Source: Vitis vinifera (taxonomy: Eukaryota > Streptophyta > Magnoliopsida > Vitales > Vitaceae). From it: DNA of 64,000 nucleotides. The position numbers were made by a program, and so were the translations under genes. The notes under the pieces were generated by a model that ran no database searches, was not told the DNA's origin, and was given only the letters and a program-made list of their open reading frames with translations. Each line of letters starts with the position of its first letter. The first letter of the stretch is position 1. The DNA is taken from contig NC_081820.1 in the NCBI RefSeq assembly GCF_030704535.1, positions 27,137,001-27,201,000 of the forward strand, given 5' to 3'. Below are positions 12,319-23,363 of this stretch, one piece after another.

Positions 12319-12700
12319 CAAACCCTAGAGATAGATAAGTAGAAGCAGCCTAACGGATGGGGTCAGTATCAAACCCTAGAGATAGGTAAGTAGAAGTAGC
12401 CCAATGGATAGAGTCGGGCATCTGCACACCCTAGTGACAGATAAGCGAAAGCACTTTAACAGAGACTTAGGCAGGCAGCAGCTAGAACAACATCAGAATC
12501 AAAAAATGATTCGCAAAGCTAAAAATGAAAAAGGACAATAGAGTCGAAAGAGCCACATCGACCAAAAGCTCCAGAAGCAGCATCAAGCAGAGACAAGAGA
12601 ATAAATTCTTTGAATGTTTAAGGGATAGATAGAGATCAAAAGAGCCATATTGACCAGAAAGCTCTAGAAGCAGCATCAAGCAGAGACAGTTGATACACAA
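12319..12700. repeat. Cluster of short tandem duplications
   Basis: A unit of about 51-55 bp starting caaaccctagagata(g) recurs at 12319 and 12370, with a more diverged third copy near 12425 (caccctagtgacagataag). A second unit of about 92 bp recurs at about 12543 and 12635, sharing aaaagagcca, agaagcagcatcaagcagag and aca. The stretch lies beyond the 3' end of the RNA-binding protein gene and could be in its distal transcript or intergenic. Confidence 0.65.
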
Positions 12701-13416
12701 TCTTAGAAACATAGAACTATGGGTAGAAAATAATGGAAAAACCTAAGCCATGTTCAAGAGCTATCAAAATGTCCGCCCAAGGCATTCAAAGATGCAGAAT
12801 CTAAGACCGGGATTTGGCATGAGTTGTGAGTTCTCATCGGTAAATAGAATTGATCAAAGCAGTAATGCAGTTGTTTTTTGAGAAATAGAGCATTTAAAAA
12901 AACAGAGGAAAAAGAAGACAGATTAAACCACCACATTTGATATAAATATGTGCTGCTCTGGAATTTCTATCCCCAATAAACTAACAAAAAGCAAGAGTAA
13001 TCTTCCATAGGTTCATCGCCGGATAAAGATTAGCAGTATCAAGTTTAAGTCGAATGATATTGAAAGAAATCTTTAAAAATTAAAACCAATTAGACTTCAC
13101 AATCATCTCTCAGAAAAGCAAACGGCACTTCAAAACTAGCATCGTCCCTCGATTACGAAAAACCCACTCGATTCAACTTGGTTTTAACAATCACCCATTC
13201 AGAGATTTGTGTAATTCTCGAGACGGCACAGGCTGTTGTATCATCACTTCTAATGTAAACCTCCCCGATTCGAGTGGGTCCTACAGAGAAGCGTTGTTCC
13301 ACGATTTAGTGTGATTCATCATTCCATAATGAACGTTCTAAAAAAGCACCTAACCTCCATGAATATTAAAGGGTCGACGTATGGGAGAGAGCATTGAATC
13401 ACCTGCAAATCGCATA
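12701..13416 (-). other. Probable 3' UTR / downstream flank of the RRM gene
   Basis: Follows the stop codon at 13417-13419 on the minus strand. No gene is recognised. Part of it is likely the 3' untranslated region, but I see no decisive polyadenylation signal. Confidence 0.35.
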
Positions 13417-16400
13417 TTAACGCTTGCCACGATGCCCGCCACCTGACCTCGCACCAGGATAGCGAGCAAATTGAAGCCTTAAATTGACCGAGTCGCGGTC
13501 ATGCTCATCAAATTTATAACCTGCAAAATTAATTCTGACTGTTTTACGCTTGCGCAACTCACCGTGTTTTGAACCGAAGATATTAGACGTGCAATTGGCA
13601 CTACAACTCAAATACACAATTGCAAAATGCACTGGAATAACGTTCATAATCACTTCTAGAAACACCTATGTTGTGGTTGTTCTGTCACTCATTTCCTGGT
13701 TGGGCAAAAAGGCAGTGCCAGTCCTTCGTCCACTCAACCCAATTAAAAATAGAAAGAGAAAGAAATAAGAAGAAAACTAAAAAGAAGAAAAAGCCTGCTG
13801 CATTATAAGGTAAGCTCAATCAACATGCTTTAATCCCAAGCCATGGAGGAAGGTTCTCAGTTCTCTCTCAATTTCTAATTAGTTGCACTCTGTGATGCAT
13901 CTCTGGAAGTTAGGGGAAATATTTTGACTCACCTACCTGGTATTTTACTTTAGTCATCCTGTGGGTTTCCTCTTGTGAGGAAAATAAGTAAAAGATCGGG
14001 CTGAACAAAGAGGTTGTGCGATTAACTCAAAATCCAACCAGACAAGCATTGCCAGTTAGGCAAGTGACATGAGAATCCTCCGTAACCTAGATCCAGATAC
14101 CCTAGTGGAGCTAAATCCCCGATTAAGCCAGATGGTTCTAAATGGCCCACGCAATCTGGACAAGTGGAAGTGGCCAAATTAAATTAGCCCCTTCTATTTA
14201 CTTATGTAAATATAAAACCAAAAATTAAAAAGGATAAATCCGCAACTTCAACCCCAAGACTTAAAGTTGCAAAATTTTTTAATGTATACTTTCAAGTATA
14301 GAACTACATCGGCAGTTGGGAATCTTGAAATTCACCTGGAACAGAATGGAGCAAGATGGGAATATAAACTAGATGTAAGTTCATTAATTTCAGTAATTTC
14401 TATCAGTAACACACTGTTTGTCTCACGACCTGCTCATGATAAAGGTGGTTTGTCACTTTCCCTTTCCTAAAGAAAAAGAGTCAGATCCTGCGCAAGCCTC
14501 CAAAAGTGCAGTTTTCACTTCTATTTGTGAGAGATTTGAGCCACCAAACCAAAGATTTGAAGAATTTGTGATTTCTTCTTCTTCTTCTTCTTCTTCTTGA
14601 GAAATGAGAAGCTTAAGGACTTTCAAACTCTCAAGCTACCCAATATAAAATTATACTAATCTCAAGATAGAGCCCAAACTGTTGCTAAGTAAACCCATTT
14701 CCTACAAAATCTGATGCTTGATGAGAAACCTCAAAACACCTGTACAGCATAGATCTATTGGTGTGCAATTCTTAGTTTTTGTACTCTAAAATGTGGAAGT
14801 AGCCAGTCCCCTTTTTCTTTTCCTTATATATAATCTTGCATTATGAAGAAACAGGAGAGGAGACTCTATCAAGAAAATAGAAAATGTTTCCACTAGTTGC
14901 CTGACAAAGGAAAAATCCACTAGAAAGTAATAAGCATGTCAAGCTCACCTTGTAAAGCATCCATTGCAGTGGCTGCATGTGCTGGACTCACAAAGTCAAC
15001 AAAACAGAGTACCAATGGATCACCTCCAGACTGCAAGAAAAATAACAATGAATTCATTGACGAATTAAAAAATCTGCTTGGATAAAAATGAACTTACATG
15101 TCTTGATTCCTTGCTCACAAGTCTCACTTCTTTGTAGCCTACAAAAGGGCGAAAGATATCTACAAATCCAAGTGAAGAAAACAAAATAGAGGAGAAAAAA
15201 TGAAAGTGATGCTAGGCAAGACAGTAGTGGAGCATAATAAATGCCCAATTCTGCTGCTTCTAATGGCATTTTATTGTAAAATAGAGGAGGAAAAAGGAAA
15301 GTCATACTAGGCAAAAAAAATAGTGGATCAAAAAAAGGATACGAGATACTTCTCTGCGGGTACAGTTTGCAGGCAAGCCCTCCACAAACAATGTACTGGA
15401 AGCATCAGGAGGAAGGGGAAGCTCAGGTCTTCCTCCACTGAATCCTAAGCTCTGGCTTTTTACAGTTGCACCTTGGTCCACACCTCTAACACCCACAACA
15501 CGTGGATCATCTACAGGGTGACTAGTTATTCCCCCGCTCAATGGCCGACCAGAATCTCCACCATAGGATGGCATCTGCTACATAGTTGCACTAGTATATT
15601 AGTACTCATTATACAGAAAATGGCAAAAAAGGAACCATAATTCAAGAACATTATTAAATAGTAAGTACTGCATTGCGCAGGTAACGATCATAGGATGCTC
15701 CAATGGAATCAGAATCCCTAATTGAACGGTGAGCTGCTCTTTCATCCTCACGAGAAAAATAACTGGGCAAATCATGGCCACCAGGAACATCTACAGGATT
15801 AAGCATAAAATTACATCAAATTAACCATCAAAGGGAACAATGTAAAATGCAGATGAATTTCTTCTACAGACAGAAGAAAAGCGCATGAGCAACTGCATGC
15901 TGGACCATAAAAAATTAAGCAACAAAGTAGTCCAGTTTTCCTACTTGTTTGACTTCTTTCCAGAAAGAAAGAAAAAAAAGGGAGGGGGGGGGGGGGAGGA
16001 AGGAGAGAAGTTAGAAGATAAGTAGAAATAAGAACTTAGAAAAATAATAAGTTATACCCACCAAAAACATGATAAGTTATGATCATAACAAACATAACCC
16101 AGATCCTATGGGCTTTGGCCATGGAAGGCTCCTTGGTCATAAAAAAATAAAAAATAAAAACAAAAACAAACATAACCCAGATTGGTGCCCACCCTGGAGT
16201 GTGAACTAGCATAACAGTTAAAAACTATCACATCACACTTAACCAGGTTGTAGATATTGTTTAGGCCCTGCTAGTGATGTCAAATATACTCAAAATACTG
16301 GAAGCGATACATGCTTATAAAACCAGTAAGCAGGGCCTTGATGCCAACTTCATTGGTCCATGTATGCTATTTGTTACCATAAATAAATAAATGATCACAA

Positions 16401-19400
16401 GGATAACCCTGGTTACACGCACAGACAGCTTAAGTCCGATGATTTCAACATCATTTTATAAAGAAACCCAACATGGTCCCACTGACTTGCCAGAGCTGCT
16501 GTGAAGCCATTCAAGTGACCCGAATGGCAAAATTCTCAAGAAACAACGAGGACCAAATAGGAGCAACCCCTTAAAAATCCTATTCACAAGCAGTCAACAA
16601 AACAATCTGAAACATCAGAAATTCACTACCTTCAAAATATTCCTTTATATTATGTTCCATCCAAATGTGCGGAAGAACATCCAACAATATGGAAAGATAG
16701 ACGCTCCGCATAGAATTGTTAGGTATACCTTCAAACAATGCAATGCTAGGAGGTTATTTAAATCCATTGGTCTAATCAAAGAATACTCCCACCCAAAGTT
16801 TTTAAAGGCGAAAGGATAAGGCGACCCGTTTTTATATCTATGAGGAGAGGTGTAAGTCTCGAAGCGTTGAGGCCTAAGCCTTTTGAGAGCCTAATTTTTA
16901 CAATTAAATAATATTTTAAAGGAATTTAAAATATATTTAAAAGTAATTTAAAATGCATAAACAAATAAAAATAGAATAATTAAAAAACCTCCTAACAAGT
17001 CAATTTATAATCAGAAAATGATAAGACATAATTACTTGAAATGCTATACATACCTACATTTGCTTTACTTATCAAAAAAATACATACCATATCCTATGAG
17101 GCCTAAGCCTTTTGAGAGCCTAATTCTGCAATTAAAAAATATTTTAATGGAATTTAAAATATATTTAAAATGTCTAAACAAATAAAAATAGAATAAATAA
17201 AAAACCTCCTAACAAGTCAATTTATAATTAGAAAATGATAAGACATAATTACTTGAAATGTTATACATACCAAATCTTAAAATATAAAAAACTGAATTAA
17301 AGTCAAATTAATCAATTTCATTTAATTTGGTAAAAATAAAATTAAAGAATAAAAAACCTAATTAGAAAAAATTAAATTAAGGAAAGAATAAACTATAGTA
17401 ATATTTTTCTTTCGAATATATATTTCAAAAATAGAAAAGGAATTAGAAAAACAAAATTAAAAAAATAAATAAAAAGTGAAAATGGAGATATGAAGACAAC
17501 ATGTGATGGTGAAAAAATAAGATAAACAAATGAAAAAAAAAAAGTATAAATGTGGTTATGTGAGATGAAGGGGAGAAACGAGAGAAGTGAGGTGAGATGG
17601 ACAGACGATGATGCCAAGACGATGAAGGGAGAACACCAGAGAGAAGTTGTCATCAAAGAAAGAGCTGATCTTCAAAGGAGAGCCGACAGATGTGATGTAT
17701 GGTGTCCAGTTTCCATGGAGAGTTAGGGTTAGTGTTCTCCGTTTTGGGGTTAGAGATTGGTTTTCCTTCTTTTTAGGTGACCCACATTAGATCCACAAAG
17801 GCTTACGTCTCAACCTCTAGGGCATAAAAGGCGCACAAAAGCATGCTTCATGTTTGCCTTGAATTTGAAAGGCGAACGCTTTTGGGAGTTGTGTTTTTTC
17901 CATAACACCTTAGTGCATTTTAGACCCGCCTCGCCTCAAGGTGTGCCTCAAGTAGCGCTCTGAAAACATTGCTCCCGCCTAGTTTAAAGAGTGCCCTTTC
18001 TTTACATGTACCATATGAGAAAGCACCATTTTGGTAACACAATTTCTAATAGTTCAGTATTGCGCCATGACTAGTTTCCACAATGTTCCATCCATTTCAC
18101 CAGAATGATATATTGTATAAATGCTGTTGGCCAGCAAACATACAATAGAGAATGCAAGGAGGCTAATGTTTGTAATTGAAGCATCTACATAACACAATTT
18201 GAATGTCATGCAGTGGAACAGTCGCCTTTCCTGGAGAACAGGCTGTCCAAAATAAAATAAGATTTGAATTTCCTTCGTTTGGAGGCTTGGAGCATTATTA
18301 AATTGGTTATAATCACAATGCAGAACATATCATGATTGTCTAGAACCATTTCCTGGATCCAGCTCACCATACAATACAAACAAAGCTTGAAAAAAAACAT
18401 TACAGAAAAACAGACATGATATGGCTGCCATTCAGGAGCTAACTGCTCTCGGTGGGGGGAAATCTCCAGGCCCATAAAGAAAAGGAATAACAGTCACCGC
18501 CAGCAATTATATAGCTAAGCAAACTACTGATCTGTTCAATACTTCATGCAGCATATTACTTATAAATTAAAAGCGAAAACCTTGTAAAACTGGATACTCA
18601 AAGGTTGGGGAAATATTTATGATCAGAAATAATCAACAAAGAGGATTTTAATTTGGTCTTTTTCAGAAGCCAGCCTTAACCCTTTAAGTTGTTCTTTTTG
18701 AGCATGTAACATGCATTTGTGGCCTTTCAGTTTGCTTGCACTAAAATTATCTATTCTTAAAAAAAAAAATGCTAAATCAGTTATCTATATATGCTTCTAA
18801 TACTTGACTTTTTGGATAACAAGCAATATTCATTATAGAGAAGGATTTGATCTTTCAACAAATAAAAGGCTCAAAACAAGTGAAACATGCGTGGAACAAC
18901 CTTGCGTGTTATGAAGGAAAATATCAAGTGATACATTGAGGATTAAATACAGCCCTCTTTGGTGATTATAACACCATTTCTAAAATTAGAAATTTGTCAC
19001 AAAAACTCAAACACGTCTACGTCATGATAAATTACCAAAAATATCCCTCATTTCTTTAACAATTAAAGAACTAGGATGAAAAACATAAAAAAACTCCTAA
19101 CTGCGGACCCTATATTTTACATTTTTGGCAGGAAGCGTGGCAATCACAGCACATGACCCCTTCTAGTATAAACAAACTGCCTAACTCTGAGTTTCAATCT
19201 AGAAATAAATTACACACAATTGTCACAACAAATGAACAAAAGATATAAATGTCCTCAGCTTTACCATATTGAATTCCACTTTCAAAATCTGAAAAATCCT
19301 TAATTTTTTAAAATTAAAAAAAAAGAAGAAAAAAGAAGAAGAAAGATATTGAGTCAGCAGAATATTATTACCTCATGAGATATTCCTACCAGTCCAGCCA

Positions 19401-20398
19401 ATGTCACCAAAATGCAACATTTTTTGGACTACCGACAAGGACTTAGTAGTTAGTAGTCAATTGGAAACTGGTTCACCGTTTTGCAACGTGTAAGGATATA
19501 AAAGGCAATGGTATAGAATTGAGTTTTTAATGTCCTATTGCGGATGTATGAAAATTTGGAGGTAGATACTCAAAAATTTTGCAGTACTTTTGAAAACTTG
19601 AAGCTTTATTCCTTGCTCAATGTGAAATCATGGATGAAATGCCCCGGAAAGAAAGCATTTATAACGATCGACAGAATTGAAATGTGAGGCGCCTAGCAAG
19701 AAAATGATGGAACAATAACCCCAATGAAAAGGTTAGTTTTGTAATAGATAATGGTAGTAGACTAGTTCCAGGTTGGAATAAGAAGATTTATGCACGAAGA
19801 TATGGCTTTTAAGTTCCTTTTGGGTGCCAAGAGAACTGGTGAAAAGAAAAAGGAAAATAAAAAATAAGAATCCAGAAAAAGGAAGGGGAAACAAATTCAG
19901 AGGTTTTCTATCAAATAAACAAAAAATCAGAATTTTATTTTCCCTCGTTTTCCTCCGTGCAGCCAAACACATTGAAAACTCTAACCTAGAAACACCTCAA
20001 ACAACAACAAAGACACATCAGATAGTACAAACAGCCGTGGAAAAAAGGTCAAAATCCTTCGCTTGCATTTTCTTCAGCTTTCACAACAATCAATCAGAAA
20101 AATGCCCTACAATATTAAAAAGGTTAACTCGAAGCCCTAATTTCACTATGGAAAACAAAAAAAAAAAAGCGAAGCAATTAACACAAAACCCTAATTTCAC
20201 CATGAAAACAAAAAATGCATGGTAAAACGTTAAACAAAAATAACTCGAAACCCTAAATTCACCGTGAAACCAAAAAGAAAAATGGATGCAGGAGATAGAG
20301 TGGAGGTTACCGTAATCAGAACGAGGTCGTTTTGCGGAGAGAGAAGGAATCGGCGGCGGCTGCCTGACTTCGCCGTACCTCCAATAAGGATCCGCCAT
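13417..20398 (-). CDS. Single-RRM RNA-binding protein
   Basis: Six exons: 20311-20398, 15669-15790, 15343-15577, 15098-15159, 14949-15030, 13417-13520. They total 693 nt and 230 aa, with GT-AG junctions and consistent phase. The N terminus MADPYWRYGEVRQPPP resembles a plant family of RRM proteins whose members begin MADPYWRY. A proline/glycine-rich linker precedes one RNA recognition motif (about residues 131-215): RNP2 LFVEGL (133-138), then CTRREVSHIFRPFVGYKEVR, then RNP1 LVLCFVDF (175-182). The protein ends in a basic tail, SGGGHRGKR. Such proteins bind RNA; the target is not evident. Exon 3 could start at 15574 instead of 15577, a one-codon alternative acceptor (CAG-type). The first intron is 4.5 kb and contains transposon DNA. 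Confidence 0.9.
14571..14599. repeat. TTC microsatellite (intronic)
   Basis: Run of TTC triplets, about nine units, inside the last intron of the RRM gene. Confidence 0.8.
15979..16002. repeat. Poly-G tract in intron 1 of the RRM gene
   Basis: An uninterrupted run of more than ten G on the plus strand (poly-C on the transcript strand), flanked by further purines. Such a tract could form a quadruplex on the non-template side but may equally be a length-variable sequencing artefact. Confidence 0.6.
16794..17971. mobile_element. Non-autonomous hAT-like DNA transposon
   Basis: An element of 1178 bp flanked by 8-bp direct repeats CTCCCACC (16786-16793) and CTCCCGCC (17972-17979), with one mismatch. 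Its ends are imperfect inverted repeats: CAAAGTTTTTAAAGGCG at the left, and CAATGTTTTCAGAGCG when the right end is reverse-complemented. An 8-bp target duplication with CA-starting inverted ends is the signature of the hAT superfamily. No transposase frame is present, so it would need an outside transposase. Inside, a unit of about 229 bp is duplicated. It sits in the first intron of the RRM gene. Confidence 0.7.
16869..17275. repeat. Internal tandem duplication of the hAT-like element
   Basis: Two copies start with gaggcctaagccttttgaga, at 16869 and 17098, and share aaaaacctcctaacaagtca and atgataagacataattactt. Copy 1 carries extra sequence at its 3' end. No coding content. Confidence 0.8.
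20126..20270. repeat. Three spaced repeats containing telobox-like AAACCCTAA
   Basis: Short units at about 20126, 20185 and 20241 share (g)aaaccctaatttcacc(a)tg with small variations and are spaced about 57-60 bp apart. They lie just inside the first intron of the minus-strand RRM gene. AAACCCTAA is the telobox, common near transcription starts of plant translation and RNA-related genes, so a regulatory role is plausible but unproven. Confidence 0.55.
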
Positions 20399-20629
20399 TT
20401 GCGAGAGAGAAGAGAGAGATTGGAGAACCGGAGAGCAGTAGGAATCGGATTCCGGCGGAAAAGGGCGGAGGAGTGGTGGTGGATTCGGAGGTTGCTCAGT
20501 CGCTATGGTGGCTTTTGGTTTCCGTGCCCTGGCGCATTTTGTTAGACCCTGCGTTGTGGCTCGAAACGCTGCGTTTTGGGGAAAAGATGGAAAAATAAAT
20601 AAAAATTGGAGGGATAGCTTCTAGGCTTC

Positions 20630-20745
20630 AAATTGGGCTTAATTAGAAAAAAAATGTGTGGAACATAAATTTTGGGCTTTTCATGAGGCTTAATTTCAAA
20701 ACTAATGGGCTTCTCCCATGCTTTAATTTCATTATTTGGCCCATG
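20630..20745 (-). promoter_or_regulatory. Cluster of TGGGCY (site II-like) motifs upstream of the RRM gene
   Basis: TGGGCT occurs on the plus strand at 20634-20639, 20673-20678 and 20706-20711, and GGCCCA (TGGGCC on the minus strand) at 20738-20743, about 230-345 bp upstream of the RRM start codon. Site II motifs (TGGGCY) are known proximal promoter elements of plant housekeeping genes. The repeated context gggctt...ttaattt suggests small local duplications. Confidence 0.5.
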
Positions 20746-21589
20746 GATTATCATAGCATTTTATCGTGATTCCACGAAACAGTTTCAACCTAAAAAGTGT
20801 TTTTTTTTTAATATTTAATAAAATTTAAAAATCATTTTTAAAATTTTAAATTTTTTTATAATATTAAAAAATCATTTATAATATTTTTTTAGATAAACAT
20901 CGTAAAAACACTTGAAAAGTAATTATATTAAAAACATTTTTTATTAATGTATTAGCTCGTATAAAGAAGGGGCTCAAATTAAACTAAGAGATTATTTTTA
21001 AATTTGGACAATATTTTAAGAAATGATAAAACAATATACAAATTATTAATACTTAATTTTTTTTGAAAAAAAATGATTTTTTTTCTTAAATGCTAATTTT
21101 TCATATAGTGGATTTTTTAACTTTGGAAAAATATAAATAATAAATAAATGGAAAAAATTAACTTTTGAAAATTTGATGTTTTCTCAAATGCTAATTTCTC
21201 ATATATAGTGGAATTTTGAATTTTGGAAAAATAAAAAAATACATAAATGGTAAAAATAAAAAATGAAAAACATATGAGATTTGACGGTAAAGATTAGCTA
21301 AGTTGAAATTTGAATAATTTTATTATTATTGTTATTAGTTTTCTTCATAAAAATGAGTTTGTAAATATACAAATGATATATGATTATGACTGCATTTAAA
21401 AAAAATATATTTTATATTTCTTTTTAAGAAAAACCAAAATTAAAAATTTGATATTTTTGTTCCTTTGTCCCATAATTTTTTGGACTTGAATGGAATATAA
21501 ATAACCCATTTCAAAAGACATAATCACATTGGAGAGAAGTGAATGGACTCTCCAACTTCAACATATATGAATACAAAATTATTATTTTT
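20746..21589. other. AT-rich intergenic, nothing recognised
   Basis: Strongly AT-rich with long A and T runs. A segment tgctaatttctcatatagtgga recurs near 21090 and 21188. No gene or defined element is visible. Confidence 0.4.
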
Positions 21590-22130
21590 TAGAAATTACC
21601 ATTAAAATCAGATTTCTCAAAAACCTACAAATCCAAATGGATTTTCCGGGGAACCAAACAGACCTAAGGACCACCTGATTCTATGTTTCGACTTATTGAT
21701 CATAGAATGGATTCCCATAGCCAATATATCTTGCAGCACCTGTGGGGAGGGGATGGGTTGGAAGTATGTGCCAAGGGAGAGGTACTAGTAGTATTACTAG
21801 AAAGCCCCCCCTTTGAGGGTGTCATGTGATATTTATATCTAAAGAACTATGCCCTAAGTTTGTGTGTTGGATACAATAAGTTACATGGTGATGAACTTAT
21901 AGTAATTACTAATTAATGAATATGGTCTTTTGGTCTTTCTTAGTGGAATCCCTGCCTTTGAATTTGAGGCATGTGGAGGGGAAGATGGTGAGAGCTTGCA
22001 CATGTGCTTTGCTGCTTGGGACTTGGGTATATTTGAAAAAAAAAAATTTTGACATTGGGTTTCTTAAGAAATCACCAATTTAAGATTTTTTTTTTCTATG
22101 AGATTTTCTTTTAAAAGGAAATTTTTTTCT
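21590..22130 (+). pseudogene. Truncated yippee-like remnant
   Basis: Bases about 21715-22130 match the 3' part and downstream flank of the intact yippee-like gene at 23364-24601 (reference span about 24470-24890). The shared order is tcttgcagc-a-ctgtggggag, gatgggttggaagtatgtgc, ccaagggagaggtac, ctagtagtatt and the long 3' flank. Two internal deletions remove about 11 and 48 bases of coding sequence. Exon 1, the intron and the start of exon 2 are absent. The sequence immediately to the left (about 21590-21715) instead matches DNA upstream of the third copy (about 26160-26310: ccaaatggattttcc, ccaaacagacc, gacttattga). The remnant therefore joins an upstream flank to a 3' end, as expected from a deletion or unequal exchange in a tandem array. 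Confidence 0.8.
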
Positions 22131-23363
22131 AACATTATACATTTTGGATCTAAAATGGACAAATATTTATGGGAATGAGTCAATATGTGTAGGATTTTGT
22201 CTCGAGTCTATTTGCCCGTATTTGCTTTTATCTTTTTGAATTTTAGTGTATAAATGAGAAAAAATATTATCAATTGCTTATTTGTTTCAAAATTACCCTC
22301 AAAAGTAAAGGACAAGTACACTTATCACATTAAACACTTTTCAAGATTGTATTCGATCTTTACGAAATATTATTTTTAATGTTTAAATAATTTCTTAAAT
22401 AATATTTTAAAAACATTTTTTATACTATATATGAAAAAACAATGTCATTCAATTGGTTTCTCAAATAGTAAAAATATGATAATCATTTATTTTAACTATT
22501 CATAAAATAAATCATATCCGACTTTGGTTTATTTCTCGATTTGCATCACTAAAATATTCATATTTAGATTTAGAGGTCATTATTATTAAATTATATAGAG
22601 ATCAATAAGGATAACTATTAGATTGAGACGTGTGGTAGTTAATCCTCTTTATAGTACAATAATAACACCTAAATGTACACATGTTGTGATTGGAGCAAAA
22701 TTAGGATGAATCATATTATATACATAAATATGAACTATTTGAATAAAAGTTATTTATTGTATTATAATACCGAAAATTTACTTTTAAATACCATATAATA
22801 AAAAAAAATGAGCACCCGACCAAATCACTTGTTTGCATTTTGACCCAAGTCTTTTTTTAATCTTTATTTGACGGTCCGGATTTTGCTATTTATGTATATA
22901 TCAAGGGCTTAGATGAGAGTTCGATCTTAGAAAGAATCCATGTGGATGGAAGTGGTGGTCTTGTCCCTACTTGTGATAGGATACGCCTAAAGTCCAATCC
23001 TTGGCCCCCAAGTAAGGATTTATTCAACTCAATTTTATAATCTCATCATTTTTTTCTTTGTACTATTCATTAGACTATTGTCAACACCTAATCCTTATCT
23101 TGTCAACTATCCTCAATTTTCCATCTCCTTTTATGTATTTTCTCAGCTGCCAGTCAAGAGATTCCTGATCAAATCCTTATAAAACCCTCCAACTTTCACC
23201 ATTGTTTCTCATCTCTGAGAGCAGAACCCTCAAAACCCATCTCTCATGTATGAGGATCTAGCATCCCCTTTAGTACTTTGCAAATTTTTTTTCATAGATT
23301 GGTAGTTTAAGTTCCCAATTTCCTTCCCAAAATTCATTCAATTGGTGGTTATTTTTCAGTTCA
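22131..23363. other. Intergenic; promoter side of the first intact yippee-like gene
   Basis: AT-rich DNA without a recognisable gene. The last 200-400 bases (from about 22950) are likely promoter and 5' UTR, and include a C/T-rich stretch about 150-200 bp before the ATG at 23364. Confidence 0.4.

Noticed and set aside
16262..16337. Short inverted repeat aggccctgct...agcagggcct
   Set aside because: Only about 10 bases per arm with a loop of about 55 bases and no target duplication; within chance expectation for a 64-kb window.
19824..20225. 133-codon plus-strand open frame opposite RRM intron 1
   Set aside because: Lysine/asparagine-rich translation of an A-rich stretch, antisense to an intron; no similarity recognised.
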